A DNA stretch of 64,000 bases from Otariodibacter oris (GTDB lineage Bacteria; Pseudomonadota; Gammaproteobacteria; Enterobacterales; Pasteurellaceae). The position numbers and the translations under genes were made by a program. The notes under the pieces were generated by a model. The model saw only the letters and a list, made by a program, of their open reading frames with translations. It was not told the DNA's origin and ran no database searches. The stretch spans positions 449,262 through 513,261 of the forward strand of contig NZ_CP016604.1 in the NCBI RefSeq assembly GCF_009684715.1. The letters are read 5' to 3'. Below are positions 11,213-22,664 of this stretch, in pieces; position 1 is the first letter of the stretch; every line of letters starts with the position of its first letter.

Positions 11213-12298
11213 TTAAAGCATTCCCTTACTACTTGGTAACTCATTGCCTTCAATTTTGATTGCTTGACGTAATGTTCTACCAAATACTTTGAATAGGCTT
11301 TCGATTTTGTGGTGATCGTTATCGCCTTTGGTTTTTAAGTGCAAGGTCGCCATTAAGGTATAGGCGAGGGATTGAAAGAAATGTTCTGTCATTTCGGTAC
11401 TAAAATCGCCCACTTTATCCCGTTTGAATTTTGCTTTGAATTTAAAATAAGGACGGCCTGATAAATCTAAGGCACATTCTGCTTTACATTCATCCATTGG
11501 TAAGACAAAACCAAATCGAGCAATACCTCGTTTATCACCCAATGCTTGTTTGAGGGCTGTTCCCAATGCTAAAGCGGTATCTTCGACGGTGTGATGTTCA
11601 TCAATCCAAAGATCGCCTTTGCAACTTACATTCATTCTAAAACCACCGTGTGTCGCAATTTGATCTAACATATGATCGAAAAATCCAACCCCAGTTTTGA
11701 TTTCGTTCACACCAGTTTCATCTAACCAGACTTGTACTTTGATATCCGTTTCTTTGGTCTTACGTTCCACTTCCGCATAGCGAGGTTCACGTTGAGTGTT
11801 ATCTTGTTTTTTCGGTAAAAGTTTTTCCGCAATCAAATCCCAAGTTAATTTCTCACGATCATATTGAAGTGCTTGAATACCCATATTTTCTGCAAGCTGT
11901 ACATCGGTAGCACGATCGCCGATGACAAAGCTATGCTGTGGATCGAATTTCTTTTTATCGATATATTTCTGCAGTAATTTCGTTTTTGGTTTACGGCAAT
12001 CGCAATTATCTTCTGGCTTGTGTGGGCAAATTAATACGTCGTCAAATTCAATCCCTTGAGATTTGAATAATGCCATCATTGCATTGTGCGGTTTATCAAA
12101 ATCCTCTTGCGGAAAAGAGTCTGTACCAAGTCCGTCTTGATTACTGACCATTACAAAACGATAGTAAGGTTTCAAAGCAAGTAGAGCAGGAATCACGTTA
12201 GGCTCGAATTGTAATTTTTCTAAACTATCAATTTGAAAATCGGTTTTTGGCTCATCAATTAAAGTCCCGTCACGATCGATAAAAAGTGTTGGTTGCAT
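11213..12298 (-). CDS. hisB: Bifunctional histidinol-phosphatase / imidazoleglycerol-phosphate dehydratase
   Basis: HisB performs the dehydration of imidazole glycerol phosphate and, separately, the dephosphorylation of histidinol phosphate. The N-terminal HAD phosphatase has [12 protein letters not shown] with D8 and D10 and a zinc loop, [15 protein letters not shown]. The C-terminal dehydratase starts near residue 170 and has [15 protein letters not shown] and [10 protein letters not shown] metal-binding histidines. At 361 residues it is the fused enteric-type enzyme. It sits between hisC (12-base gap) and hisH. Confidence 0.97.
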   Translation of the reverse strand: MQPTLFIDRDGTLIDEPKTDFQIDSLEKLQFEPNVIPALLALKPYYRFVMVSNQDGLGTDSFPQEDFDKPHNAMMALFKSQGIEFDDVLICPHKPEDNCDCRKPKTKLLQKYIDKKKFDPQHSFVIGDRATDVQLAENMGIQALQYDREKLTWDLIAEKLLPKKQDNTQREPRYAEVERKTKETDIKVQVWLDETGVNEIKTGVGFFDHMLDQIATHGGFRMNVSCKGDLWIDEHHTVEDTALALGTALKQALGDKRGIARFGFVLPMDECKAECALDLSGRPYFKFKAKFKRDKVGDFSTEMTEHFFQSLAYTLMATLHLKTKGDNDHHKIESLFKVFGRTLRQAIKIEGNELPSSKGML

Positions 12299-12310
12299 AC
12301 TGTTTTCCTT

Positions 12311-13387
<1,077 letters not shown>

Positions 13388-14677
13388 TCAAATTCCTGCA
13401 TTGATTTTAGCTAAACGGATACTCACGGCTTGTTTGTGTGCATCTAATTTTTCTGCCTCTGCCATTTTCATCACCGTTGGGGCTAGTTGTTGAAAGCCTT
13501 GTGGCGAAAGTTCTTGCACTGTCATACGTTTACTGAAATCAGCTAAACCTAAACTAGAGTGGGTCTTTGTGTAGGCGTAGGTTGGCAAAACGTGGTTTGT
13601 GCCACTGGCATAATCACCCATACTTTCAGGCGAGTAAGCCCCAAGGAAAATCGATCCCGCGTTATCTAAAAATGGCAGTAAGTTACGTGGATTTTCGACT
13701 TGAACGACCAAATGCTCAGGAGCATATTGATTGCTGACATTGACACATTCACGCAAATCTTCGCCAATAAAAATACGGCTATTTTCTAGGGCTTTCCAAG
13801 CGGTCTGTTCACGAGGAAGTTTTGCAATTTGTTGCTCAATGGCTGTTTCTGTGGCTTGAGCCAGTTCAATGCTTGGTGTCACTAAAATCACTTGACTATC
13901 TGCTCCATGTTCTGCTTGAGAGAGCAGATCGCTTGCAACAAAATCAGGATCAGCAAATTCATCGGCAATCACAAGCACTTCGGAAGGGCCTGCCGGCATA
14001 TCAATGGCGGTCCCTTGTTGTTGAACTTGACGTTTAGCTTCCGTCACAAACGCATTACCAGGTCCAAAAATTTTATCAACTTGTGGCACGGTTTCTGTTC
14101 CATTTGCCATCGCAAAAACGGCTTGAGCGCCACCGATAGTATAAATTTTTTCTACGCCACACAGATTGGCGGAGTAAAGAATTTCATCGGCAATCGGTGG
14201 AGGTGAACAGAGAATAATTTGTTGGCAACCTGCAATTTTTGCAGGAATGGCTAACATTAACACCGTTGAAAAAAGTGGTGCAGAACCACCCGGAATATAT
14301 AACCCGACTCGTTGAATTGGGCGAGTAAGCAATTGGCAACGTACGCCTTCTTGCGTCGCTACATCGACGGTTTGTGGTTTTTGTGCTTCGTGAAAAGTGG
14401 TTATATTGCGTTTTGCTTGTTGTATTGCCTGTTTTAATTCTTCTGGAATACGGTTTATGGCATCATTGATTTCTTGTGGTGAAACAACGAGGCTATCTCG
14501 TGTTACACGATCAAATTTTTCAGTGAGTTCAAATAGTGCGCTATCGCCTTTTGACTTCACTAACTCCGCAATATTTTCAACGGCTTTTTTAATATCAGCG
14601 GATGCACTAATGGCGGGGCGGGTTAATGCCTGTTTTTTTTCTTCTTCGGTTAAATCATTCCAAATTAATGTTTGCAT
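13388..14677 (-). CDS. hisD: Histidinol dehydrogenase
   Basis: HisD oxidises histidinol to histidine in two NAD-dependent steps with a bound zinc. The sequence holds the signature [27 protein letters not shown] with the zinc ligands, YAPEHLVVQ, and [14 protein letters not shown] place the start at the ATG at 14677 (MQTLIWNDL), with GGAG 7 bases upstream; the GTG six codons earlier would put that site inside the coding region. The protein is then 429 residues, normal for the family. Confidence 0.96.
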   Translation of the reverse strand: MQTLIWNDLTEEEKKQALTRPAISASADIKKAVENIAELVKSKGDSALFELTEKFDRVTRDSLVVSPQEINDAINRIPEELKQAIQQAKRNITTFHEAQKPQTVDVATQEGVRCQLLTRPIQRVGLYIPGGSAPLFSTVLMLAIPAKIAGCQQIILCSPPPIADEILYSANLCGVEKIYTIGGAQAVFAMANGTETVPQVDKIFGPGNAFVTEAKRQVQQQGTAIDMPAGPSEVLVIADEFADPDFVASDLLSQAEHGADSQVILVTPSIELAQATETAIEQQIAKLPREQTAWKALENSRIFIGEDLRECVNVSNQYAPEHLVVQVENPRNLLPFLDNAGSIFLGAYSPESMGDYASGTNHVLPTYAYTKTHSSLGLADFSKRMTVQELSPQGFQQLAPTVMKMAEAEKLDAHKQAVSIRLAKINAGI

Positions 14678-14760
14678 TTTTGTCTCCAATTCCACATTAA
14701 GTCGAGAGTAAGCGGTAAGATCATCTCAATATTTTGTTATTTTTTATTTATTGCGATGCG

Positions 14761-15657
14761 TTATTCCATCATTTTCTCAATCGGTAAAACTAAAATTGAA
14801 CTTGCGCCCGCTTCTTTTAATTTTTCCATTGTTTCCCAGAATAAGTTTTCTTGGCTAACAACGTGCATAGCCACTTTATTGTTATCTTCGGCAAGCGGTA
14901 GAATCGTTGGGTGTTCAGCACCAGGTAATAAAGCTGTAATTTCTGGGAGTTTATCTTTTGGTGCGTGTAACATAATGTATTTAGATTCACTGGCTTGTTG
15001 AATTCCTTGAACTCGGGTAAGTAGTCGAGCGACTAAGGCTTGTTTTTCAGGCGTTAAAGCACTAGAACGTTGAATTAAACACGCTTTGGATTCATAAATC
15101 ACTTCAACTTCACGTAGATTATTGGCTTCAAGGGTTGCACCAGATGAAACGAGATCGCAAATAGCAGTTGCTAATCCCGCTGTTGGGGCAACTTCAACAG
15201 AGCCTGTCAGTAAACAGTTTTTAAAAGGTACGCCTTTTTCATTCATATAGCGTTTGAGTAAATTAGGGTAGGATGTCGCAATACGAGCATCAGTGAGATC
15301 AGTAACATCAGTGTAATTGTTATCTCTTGGTATCGCTAGTGATAAACGGCAACCTCCAAAATCTAAACGTTTTAACATCTTATAGCTAACATTTTCACCT
15401 GCCGAAAGGCGACCTAGTTCTTCCTCTTCTAATACATTTTCACCAATGATGCCTAAATCGACGACACCATCAAACACTAACCCAGGGATATCATCATCAC
15501 GCACACGTAAAATCTCAATAGGCATATTTTCTGCATAGGCAATTAAACGTTGCTCGTGCCAATTGATTTTAATCCCACATTGTTTAAGTAAAGCTTGTGA
15601 TTCTCGACTTAATCGACCTGATTTTTGCATCGCAATGCGTAATCTGCTGTTTTCCAT
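14761..15657 (-). CDS. hisG: ATP phosphoribosyltransferase (long form)
   Basis: HisG joins ATP and PRPP in the first, feedback-inhibited step of histidine synthesis. At 298 residues it is the long, HisZ-independent form with a C-terminal ACT-like regulatory domain. Visible motifs include [25 protein letters not shown], the PRPP site [16 protein letters not shown] (about residues 165-180), and a C-terminal half ending VLPIEKMME. It is the first structural gene, behind a leader with a His-rich peptide and an attenuator, so it is controlled by histidyl-tRNA supply. Confidence 0.97.
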   Translation of the reverse strand: MENSRLRIAMQKSGRLSRESQALLKQCGIKINWHEQRLIAYAENMPIEILRVRDDDIPGLVFDGVVDLGIIGENVLEEEELGRLSAGENVSYKMLKRLDFGGCRLSLAIPRDNNYTDVTDLTDARIATSYPNLLKRYMNEKGVPFKNCLLTGSVEVAPTAGLATAICDLVSSGATLEANNLREVEVIYESKACLIQRSSALTPEKQALVARLLTRVQGIQQASESKYIMLHAPKDKLPEITALLPGAEHPTILPLAEDNNKVAMHVVSQENLFWETMEKLKEAGASSILVLPIEKMME

Positions 15658-15687
15658 AATTTTTGTCCCTGTTGTAAATATTAAATA

Positions 15688-15724
15688 AAGAAAAACCCCT
15701 CGAAAGTGACCTTCCGAGGGGGTA
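15688..15724 (-). terminator. his operon attenuator terminator
   Basis: On the minus strand CCCCTCGGAAG pairs with CTTTCGAGGGG around a GTCA loop (one G-U wobble), followed by TTTTTC. Its left arm CTCGGAAG (15718-15711) is also perfectly complementary to CTTCCGAG upstream (15756-15749), giving the mutually exclusive antiterminator. That upstream segment can alternatively fold locally as GGAAGA / TCTTCC (15767-15752). Confidence 0.92.
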
Positions 15725-15791
15725 ATTGCAATTTTTTATTCGCACATACTCGGAAGACTTATCTTCCAAGCAACGCCAAATGCCTGAAAGA

Positions 15792-15836
15792 TTAATCAGG
15801 TAAATGGTGATGATGAGTAATGCGAATAATGTTCAT
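15792..15836 (-). CDS. hisL: his operon leader peptide
   Basis: A 14-codon reading frame, MNIIRITHHHHLPD, with four consecutive His codons and an AGGAG ribosome site 8 bases before the ATG. It lies about 70 bases before the attenuator terminator. The established model is that ribosomes stall at the His codons when charged tRNA-His is scarce, favouring the antiterminator and transcription of hisG onward. The layout seen here fits that model exactly. The peptide itself has no expected function. It is too short to be called by standard gene finders. Confidence 0.93.
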   Translation of the reverse strand: MNIIRITHHHHLPD

Positions 15837-15864
15837 GTTGTGTTCTCCTAATGATTGTTTGTAA

Positions 15865-15892
15865 ATCTAACGTAAAATTTTTCAATAATCAA
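15865..15892 (-). promoter_or_regulatory. Candidate his operon promoter
   Basis: TTGATT (15892-15887) and TTAGAT (15870-15865) are separated by 16 bases on the minus strand, about 30 bases before the leader-peptide start. The match is moderate and the region is very AT-rich, so other -10 choices are possible. Confidence 0.4.
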
Positions 15893-15930
15893 CATTTTTT
15901 CAACAAAAATTTAAACTTAAATCGTTATAT

Positions 15931-16938
15931 TTAACAATTGGTTTCTTCCAGTAAAAATGCTTTTGCTTTTTCAACCATATTAGTCGAGCCGACAAAGAAA
16001 GGAATACGCTGATGTAATTCTGTTGGAATAATATCCAACACCGAATTTACTCCGTCCGTTGCCATTCCACCCGCTTGTTCAGCTAAAAATGCCATTGGGT
16101 TGCCTTCATAAAGTAAACGTAATTTACCCTTAGGATAAACCGTTGAAGTCGGATAAATATAGATTCCACCTTTGAGTAAGTTACGATGGAAATCAGATAC
16201 TAATGAACCAATATAACGTGAAGAATATGGACGTTTAGTGGCTAGATCATCTTCTTGGCAATATTTAATGAATTTTTTCACGCCCATAGGGAACGTCACA
16301 TATTGTCCTTCATTGATTGAATAATATTTGCCGTCTTTTGGCATGCTCATATTTGGATGGGAAAGAATAAATAAGCCCAACGAAGGATCATAAGTAAAGC
16401 CATTAACCCCGTTACCTGTTGTATAAACAAGCATGGTTGATGAACCGTAAGTTACATAGCCTGCCGCAACTTGTTTACGCCCTGGTTGTAAAAAATCTTC
16501 CAACGTAACAGGTGTGCCAACGGGTGAAATACGTTTATAAATCGAAAAGATCGTACCCACAGAGACATTCACATCAATATTAGAGGAACCATCAAGAGGA
16601 TCGGTCAATAACACATATTTTGCATTACGGCCTCGTTCTGTATCAAAAGCGACAAAGGTATCATCTTCTTCGGAAGCAAACCCTGCTACTTCTCCACGAG
16701 CAATCAAGGCTTTTTTCATGGTTTCATTGGCAAACACATCTAACTTCATTTGTGTTTCACCTTGGATATTTTCATCGCCCGATACCCCTAAAATATCTTG
16801 AGTCAATCCCGCTCTATTAATATCTCGATGAATAATTTTGGCAGATAAACGTATTGAAGAGAGAATCCCACTCAACTCCCCTGTTGCCCCTGGATATTCA
16901 GCTTGTTTTTCAACAATAAATTCGCCGAGTGTTTTCAT
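15931..16938 (-). CDS. fbp: Fructose-1,6-bisphosphatase, class I
   Basis: The gluconeogenic enzyme that hydrolyses fructose 1,6-bisphosphate to fructose 6-phosphate, with metal and AMP regulation. The 335-residue sequence begins [23 protein letters not shown], carries GFASEEDD, the metal-binding signature [12 protein letters not shown] (about residues 113-124), and [21 protein letters not shown]. It reads away from mpl. Upstream of the ATG is AGGAGA. Confidence 0.97.
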   Translation of the reverse strand: MKTLGEFIVEKQAEYPGATGELSGILSSIRLSAKIIHRDINRAGLTQDILGVSGDENIQGETQMKLDVFANETMKKALIARGEVAGFASEEDDTFVAFDTERGRNAKYVLLTDPLDGSSNIDVNVSVGTIFSIYKRISPVGTPVTLEDFLQPGRKQVAAGYVTYGSSTMLVYTTGNGVNGFTYDPSLGLFILSHPNMSMPKDGKYYSINEGQYVTFPMGVKKFIKYCQEDDLATKRPYSSRYIGSLVSDFHRNLLKGGIYIYPTSTVYPKGKLRLLYEGNPMAFLAEQAGGMATDGVNSVLDIIPTELHQRIPFFVGSTNMVEKAKAFLLEETNC

Positions 16939-17059
16939 ACCTTCTCCTATTAGCTATTCAATCTCATTTGTTTTATTATAGCCCTAGCAATTACATGGGT
17001 TTAAAACAAACTCTAATTTTGTGAGATTGTTCACAATAATTTACATTTTGAGGAATACA

Positions 17060-18424
17060 ATGAAACAACATATCCACATTTTAGGCATTTGTGGCACCTT
17101 TATGGGTGGCGTAGCCATTATTGCAAGAGAACTTGGCTATAAAGTGACAGGTTCAGATACGAATGTGTATCCGCCAATGAGTACTTTTTTGGAAAAAAGT
17201 GGCATAGAAATCATTCCTCATTATGACGTTTCGCAACTCGATCCCGCACCCGATATGGTGATTATCGGTAATGCAATGAGCCGAGGGAATCCTTGTGTAG
17301 AATACGTATTAAATAACCGCCTAAATTTCACTTCAGGTCCACAATGGTTACATGACCATTTACTCAAAGATCGTTGGGTATTAGCTGTTTCAGGCACTCA
17401 CGGTAAAACGACCACAACAGGAATGCTCGCTTGGATTTTAGACCAAGCAGGTATTGATACAGGCTTTTTAATTGGTGGCGTAGCTGGCAATTTTGGACTT
17501 TCTGCTCGTGCGGGCAATAGCGAATTTTTTGTGATTGAAGCCGATGAATATGATTCTGCTTTTTTTGATAAGCGATCAAAGTTCGTACATTACAATCCTA
17601 AAACCTTAATTGTGAATAATATTGATTTTGACCATGCCGATATTTTTGATGATTTAAAGGCAATCCAACGTCAATTCCATCATCTTATTCGAGCCATGCC
17701 TCAAAACGGACAAATTTTATCAGCTAAAGCCGATCAAAATGTCCAAGATACCTTAGCCATGGGCAATTTCAGTGAGTTGAAATTTATCGGTAAAGAGAAT
17801 GAATGGTTTGCGGAGCCTCTGACTCCTGATTACCAAAATTTTGCAGTGTATCATTACGGTAAATTAGAGGGCGAAGTTCATTGGCAAATTTTAGGGGCAC
17901 ACAATATGCATAATGCCTTAATGGCAATTGCAGCAGCCCATCACGCAGGAGTAGAGATAAAACAAGCTTGTGAGGCACTGGCTACTTTCGTTAATGCAAA
18001 TCGTCGCTTAGAAGTGAAAGGGACGGTAAATCAGATTACTGTTTATGATGATTTTGCCCATCACCCAACAGCAATTAAAGCGACAATTGAAGCATTAAGA
18101 GGCAAAGTTGGTCAAGAACAACGCATTTTAGCGGTGTTAGAACCTCGTTCTAATACGATGAAAATGGGCGTACATAAAGATGAAATTGCCCCATCATTGC
18201 AAGATGCGGATGAAGTTTTTATTTTTCAACCTGATACAATTCCGTGGAAAGTGAGTACAATTACTGATGCATTAAATCAGCCATCTAAATGGTCAGATAA
18301 TATTGATGAATTAGTAAATTGGGTCATTGAATCTGCTCAACCGAGTGACCATATTTTAGTGATGAGTAACGGTGCCTTTGGCGGTATTCATCAAAAATTA
18401 TTAGATAAACTTACAAACAAATAA
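17060..18424 (+). CDS. mpl: UDP-MurNAc:L-Ala-gamma-D-Glu-meso-DAP ligase
   Basis: Mpl recycles peptidoglycan by attaching the freed tripeptide L-Ala-gamma-D-Glu-meso-DAP to UDP-MurNAc. It is a Mur-ligase with the N-terminal GICGTFMGGVA dinucleotide-type loop, ATP P-loop VSGTHGKTTTTGML (about residues 110-123), EADEYDSAF and DDFAHHPTAI. I set the start at the ATG at 17060 (MKQHIHILG), preceded by TGAGGA; 454 residues is the usual size. It is followed 27 bases later by the YgaP-like gene. Confidence 0.95.
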   Translation: MKQHIHILGICGTFMGGVAIIARELGYKVTGSDTNVYPPMSTFLEKSGIEIIPHYDVSQLDPAPDMVIIGNAMSRGNPCVEYVLNNRLNFTSGPQWLHDHLLKDRWVLAVSGTHGKTTTTGMLAWILDQAGIDTGFLIGGVAGNFGLSARAGNSEFFVIEADEYDSAFFDKRSKFVHYNPKTLIVNNIDFDHADIFDDLKAIQRQFHHLIRAMPQNGQILSAKADQNVQDTLAMGNFSELKFIGKENEWFAEPLTPDYQNFAVYHYGKLEGEVHWQILGAHNMHNALMAIAAAHHAGVEIKQACEALATFVNANRRLEVKGTVNQITVYDDFAHHPTAIKATIEALRGKVGQEQRILAVLEPRSNTMKMGVHKDEIAPSLQDADEVFIFQPDTIPWKVSTITDALNQPSKWSDNIDELVNWVIESAQPSDHILVMSNGAFGGIHQKLLDKLTNK

Positions 18425-18451
18425 CAAAGGTAAATAATAGGATAAAGAACT

Positions 18452-18970
18452 ATGACAGTTAATATCATTTCAGCCCAAGAGGTTAAACAAAAATTAGAGT
18501 CTGGCGCGGTACTTGTTGATATTCGTGCAGCAGATGAATATCGTAGAGAAAATATTACGGAAGCTCGTTCTATGCCATTAGAGCATTTGACACTAGGCTT
18601 ACCGACGGATCTCGCCGATTCCACACTGATTTTTCATTGTAAATCAGGCATTCGTACTAAAAATGCCATTCCTACTTTTGAGAAATTAGCCAATGGGCGT
18701 GATTTTTACATTTTAGAAGGTGGGATCGAAGGTTGGAAAAAAGCAGGTTTTTCAACAAATTTTGATCGCAAACAACCGCTTGAGATGATGCGTCAAGTGC
18801 ATTTAAGCGCAGGCTCATTAGTATTACTTGGAGCAATTTTAGGCTATTCTGTTTCCCCTGCATTTTATTTAATCTGTGCATTTGTAGGAGCAGGATTAAT
18901 TACCTCTGGAGCAACAGGATTCTGTGGTATGGCAAAACTCTTGTCTTTTATGCCTTGGAATAAACAATAA
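18452..18970 (+). CDS. YgaP-like membrane-anchored rhodanese
   Basis: The N-terminal 105 residues form a rhodanese domain with active-site loop FHCKSGIRT (Cys at about residue 64), which transfers sulfur through a cysteine persulfide. The C-terminal part (residues about 115-165) has two hydrophobic hairpin helices with the GFCGMAKLL motif of DUF2892. The same architecture and length (172 against 174 residues) occur in E. coli YgaP, a membrane rhodanese. The physiological sulfur donor and acceptor are not known from the sequence. An AGGAT-type site precedes the ATG. Confidence 0.85.
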   Translation: MTVNIISAQEVKQKLESGAVLVDIRAADEYRRENITEARSMPLEHLTLGLPTDLADSTLIFHCKSGIRTKNAIPTFEKLANGRDFYILEGGIEGWKKAGFSTNFDRKQPLEMMRQVHLSAGSLVLLGAILGYSVSPAFYLICAFVGAGLITSGATGFCGMAKLLSFMPWNKQ

Positions 18971-18981
18971 CTTATCTCTCT

Positions 18982-19076
18982 ACAAGCGGTCAGATTCAGC
19001 GGATATTTTGCAGAATAAGAGTTTAGCGAGTAAACTAGCTTTATTTGCAAAATTTAACTCAAATCAGACCGCTTGT
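18982..19076. repeat. Inverted pair of DNA uptake signal sequences
   Basis: ACAAGCGGT at 18982-18990 faces ACCGCTTGT at 19068-19076, each with the wider Apl-type flank (TCAGATT, and a downstream TTTGCAAAA-like element). This is the motif recognised for DNA uptake in the A. pleuropneumoniae branch of Pasteurellaceae. The second copy stops one base before the mfd start codon. Confidence 0.85.
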
Positions 19077-19077
19077 T

Positions 19078-22000
19078 ATGTCATATAAACTTCAATTTAG
19101 CCTACCGAAGATCAATCAATCTCATCAAGATCATCAAATTTTAGGTAACTTAATCGGACATTCCGATACCCTTGCGATTGCACAAGCAAGCCAACAATTT
19201 AACGGGCTAACCATTGTTGTTACACCCGACACACGAACCGCATTACGCTTAGAAAAAAGCTTGCCACAATTTACGTCGTTAGAGGTACAACTTTTCCCTG
19301 ATTGGGAAACATTACCTTACGATAATTTTTCTCCGCACCAAGATATAATTTCTGCACGTTTATCTGCATTGTTTCATCTACAGCAAGGTAAAAAACAGAT
19401 CTTTTTATTACCAATAACTACTTTATTACAAAAAGTTTGCCCGCCAAACTATTTAGCCAATAACGTGTTATTGATTAAAAAAGGCGATACGTTTTCTATC
19501 GAAAAATTACGTTTACAACTAGAAAATGCAGGCTATCGTGCGGTAGAACAAGTGTTAGAGTATGGCGAATATGCGGTAAGGGGGGCGTTACTTGATTTAT
19601 ACCCAATGGGGTCAGAATTGCCTTATCGTTTAGATTTTTTTGATGATGAAATTGACTCGATCCGAACTTTTGATATTGATAGCCAACGCACTATTGCGGA
19701 AATTCAAGCCATCGATCTGTTACCTGCCCACGAATTTCCAACGGATAACAAAGGCATTGAATTTTTCCGAGGGCAATTTAGAGAACAATTTGGTGAAATT
19801 CGCAGAGAGCCTGAACATATCTATCAGCAAGTGAGTAAAGGTGTGCTAAATGCGGGGATTGAATATTGGCAACCACTCTTTTTTGAGGAAATGGCAAGTT
19901 TGTTTGATTATCTTTCAGAGCAAACCTTATTTATCACATTCGATCATATTCAAGAAAAAGCGGAATACTTTTTAAAAGATACTGAACAACGTTATGAAAA
20001 TCGTCGAGTGGATCCAATGCGTCCATTATTATCGCCCGATAAATTATGGTTTAGCGTTGATTATGTGTATCAGCACCTTAAACATTATCCTCGTTTGAGT
20101 TTATTGAATGAAAGTGTGTCCATTTCAGCGGCTAAGAAAAACGCCAATATTTTGCCTTTGCCCGAAGTGGCTGTACAGTCGCAACTGAAAGAGCCTTTTT
20201 CTCAATTTTTAGCATTCCAACAAACTTTTGAAGGCAGAATCCTCTTTTCTGTAGAAACCGAAGGGCGAAGAGAAACCTTACTTGATTTACTTTCACCACT
20301 GAATATTAAGCCGACACAAGTTGAAAGTTTTGATGAAATTAGTACGCCATTTTCATTGATGATCGGTAATCTCGATAAAGGCTTTATTATCGAAGAGACA
20401 AGCGGTGAGTTACTGGCAATTATTTGCGAAACAGATCTACTTGGCGAAAAAATTCAACAAAAAAGCCAACGCGATAAAAATCGTAAAACCGTCAATCCTG
20501 ATACGCTTATCCGTAATTTAGCTGAGTTAAAAATCGGGCAAGCGGTAGTGCATTTAGAGAATGGTGTAGGGCGCTATGCTGGACTGACAACCCTTGATGC
20601 AGGCGGGGTTAAAGCAGAATATTTAGTCCTTAACTACGCGAATGATGCGAAATTATATGTGCCAGTGGCATCGTTACATTTAATTAGTCGCTATATTGGT
20701 GGCTCAGATGAAAATGCGCCATTGCATAAATTAGGCAGTGAAGCTTGGGCGAAATCTCGTCAAAAAGCCGCTGAGAAAATTCGTGATGTGGCAGCCGAAT
20801 TACTTGACGTTTATGCGAAACGAGAATCACAAAAAGGTTTTGCCTTTGAGTATGATAAAGAAGCCTTTAAGCAATTTAGTGCTACCTTCCCTTATCAAGA
20901 AACAGACGATCAACAAATGGCAATTAATGCTGTTATCAGTGATATGTGCCAACCAAAAGCAATGGACAGATTGGTCTGTGGTGATGTTGGCTTTGGTAAA
21001 ACGGAAGTCGCTATTAGGGCAACATTCTTAGCGGTAATGAACCAAAAACAAGTGGCGATTCTTGCCCCGACTACCTTATTAGCTCAACAGCATTATGAAA
21101 ATTTTAAAGATCGTTTTGCTAACCAGCCGGTACAAGTGGAGGTGCTTTCTCGTTTTAAAACGGCTAAAGAGCAGAAAGATATTTTACAACGAACTATTGA
21201 GGGCAAAGTTGATATCCTAGTCGGTACACATAAATTGTTACAGGACGATGTAAAATTCCGTGATTTAGGTTTATTGATTATTGATGAAGAGCATCGCTTT
21301 GGGGTGCGGCAAAAAGAACGAATTAAACAGTTACGAGCCAATGTGGATATTCTAACGCTAACAGCAACACCAATTCCAAGAACGCTCAATATGGCGTTAA
21401 ATGGAATGCGGGATTTATCCATTATTGCAAGTCCGCCAGCAAGACGTTTATCCATTAAAACCTTTGTTCGCCAAAGTGATGATACCGTGATTAGAGAAGC
21501 AATTCTGCGTGAAATTTTACGTGGAGGACAGGTTTATTATCTACATAATGATGTGGCGACCATTGAAAATACCGCTCAACAACTGGCTGAACTTGTGCCA
21601 GAGGCCAGAATTGTGATCGGGCACGGTCAAATGCGAGAACGTGAGTTAGAGCGTGTAATGGCAGATTTTTATCATCAACGCTTTAATTTACTTGTGTGTT
21701 CAACCATTATTGAAACAGGAATTGATGTTCCAACTGCCAATACGATTATTATTGAGCGAGCAGATAAATTCGGTTTAGCACAATTACATCAATTAAGAGG
21801 TCGTGTGGGACGCTCTCATCATCAAGCCTATGCTTATATGCTCACTCCGCCACCAAAAACTTTAACCAAAGATGCTCAACAGCGTTTAGAGGCGATTAGC
21901 ACCATTGATAATCTCGGAGCGGGCTTTGTGTTAGCGACTCACGATTTAGAAATTCGTGGAGCAGGTGAACTGCTTGGTAGCGAACAAAGTGGGCAAATTG

Positions 22001-22533
22001 AGTCGATTGGATTCTCTCTTTATATGGATTTATTGGAAAGTGCGGTAAAAGCCTTACAAGAAGGACGAGAACCAACGTTAGATGAAATCACACAGCAACA
22101 AGTTGAGATTGAATTGCGTATCCCTGCACTTCTGCCAGACGATTATGTGCCAGATGTGAATATGCGACTTTCGTTCTATAAACGCATTGCCAGTGCAGAA
22201 AATGATAATGAATTAAAGGATCTCAAAATTGAATTGATTGACCGCTTTGGGTTATTGCCAGAGGCGACTAAAAATTTATTCCACATTACCCAATTACGCT
22301 ATTTAGCCAAAGCGTTGGAATTGAAAAAAATCGATGCGGGAATCAATGGCGGTTACTTAGAATTTAAACCAACAGCACAGCCTGATCCAATGAAGTTTTT
22401 ACAGTTGATTCAATCTGATAAAAATACCTTTAAATTTGATGGACCACATAAATTCCGTTTTACTAAGCCAATGGAATCTGGTGAGGAACGTTTAAAATTC
22501 GTAGCTGAGTTGATAGAAACTCTCACAAATTAA
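19078..22533 (+). CDS. mfd: Transcription-repair coupling factor Mfd
   Basis: Mfd removes RNA polymerase stalled at DNA damage and recruits UvrA. From the ATG at 19078 it has 1151 residues: a UvrB-like N-terminal part (DWETLPYDNFSPHQDI; GALLDLYPMGSELPYRLDFF), the CarD-like polymerase-binding domain (GQAVVHLENGVGRYAGL, about residues 485-501), a RecG-like translocase with GDVGFGKTEVA and IIDEEHRFG, and a C-terminal TRCF domain. There is no recognisable ribosome site because an uptake signal fills the space before the ATG; a TTG at 19045 is a possible but less likely start. Confidence 0.96.
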   Translation: MSYKLQFSLPKINQSHQDHQILGNLIGHSDTLAIAQASQQFNGLTIVVTPDTRTALRLEKSLPQFTSLEVQLFPDWETLPYDNFSPHQDIISARLSALFHLQQGKKQIFLLPITTLLQKVCPPNYLANNVLLIKKGDTFSIEKLRLQLENAGYRAVEQVLEYGEYAVRGALLDLYPMGSELPYRLDFFDDEIDSIRTFDIDSQRTIAEIQAIDLLPAHEFPTDNKGIEFFRGQFREQFGEIRREPEHIYQQVSKGVLNAGIEYWQPLFFEEMASLFDYLSEQTLFITFDHIQEKAEYFLKDTEQRYENRRVDPMRPLLSPDKLWFSVDYVYQHLKHYPRLSLLNESVSISAAKKNANILPLPEVAVQSQLKEPFSQFLAFQQTFEGRILFSVETEGRRETLLDLLSPLNIKPTQVESFDEISTPFSLMIGNLDKGFIIEETSGELLAIICETDLLGEKIQQKSQRDKNRKTVNPDTLIRNLAELKIGQAVVHLENGVGRYAGLTTLDAGGVKAEYLVLNYANDAKLYVPVASLHLISRYIGGSDENAPLHKLGSEAWAKSRQKAAEKIRDVAAELLDVYAKRESQKGFAFEYDKEAFKQFSATFPYQETDDQQMAINAVISDMCQPKAMDRLVCGDVGFGKTEVAIRATFLAVMNQKQVAILAPTTLLAQQHYENFKDRFANQPVQVEVLSRFKTAKEQKDILQRTIEGKVDILVGTHKLLQDDVKFRDLGLLIIDEEHRFGVRQKERIKQLRANVDILTLTATPIPRTLNMALNGMRDLSIIASPPARRLSIKTFVRQSDDTVIREAILREILRGGQVYYLHNDVATIENTAQQLAELVPEARIVIGHGQMRERELERVMADFYHQRFNLLVCSTIIETGIDVPTANTIIIERADKFGLAQLHQLRGRVGRSHHQAYAYMLTPPPKTLTKDAQQRLEAISTIDNLGAGFVLATHDLEIRGAGELLGSEQSGQIESIGFSLYMDLLESAVKALQEGREPTLDEITQQQVEIELRIPALLPDDYVPDVNMRLSFYKRIASAENDNELKDLKIELIDRFGLLPEATKNLFHITQLRYLAKALELKKIDAGINGGYLEFKPTAQPDPMKFLQLIQSDKNTFKFDGPHKFRFTKPMESGEERLKFVAELIETLTN

Positions 22534-22625
22534 GCAAAAATAAGCGGTAGGTTCACCACTGTTTTTTGCAAAAAGATAAAAAAGACTGAAATTTAGTCGA
22601 ATAAAATTTTTTTGATAATTTCTAT

Positions 22626-22653
22626 TTGACACAAGCGTTCAATTCGCTAGAAT
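22626..22653 (+). promoter_or_regulatory. Promoter of the tRNA-Gly / tRNA-Leu transcript
   Basis: A perfect -35 TTGACA (22626-22631) and TAGAAT -10 (22648-22653) are 16 bases apart, the strongest sigma-70 match in the region. Transcription would begin near 22660 and must cross a terminator-like hairpin before reaching tRNA-Gly. Confidence 0.8.
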
Positions 22654-22664
22654 ACGCACCATTG

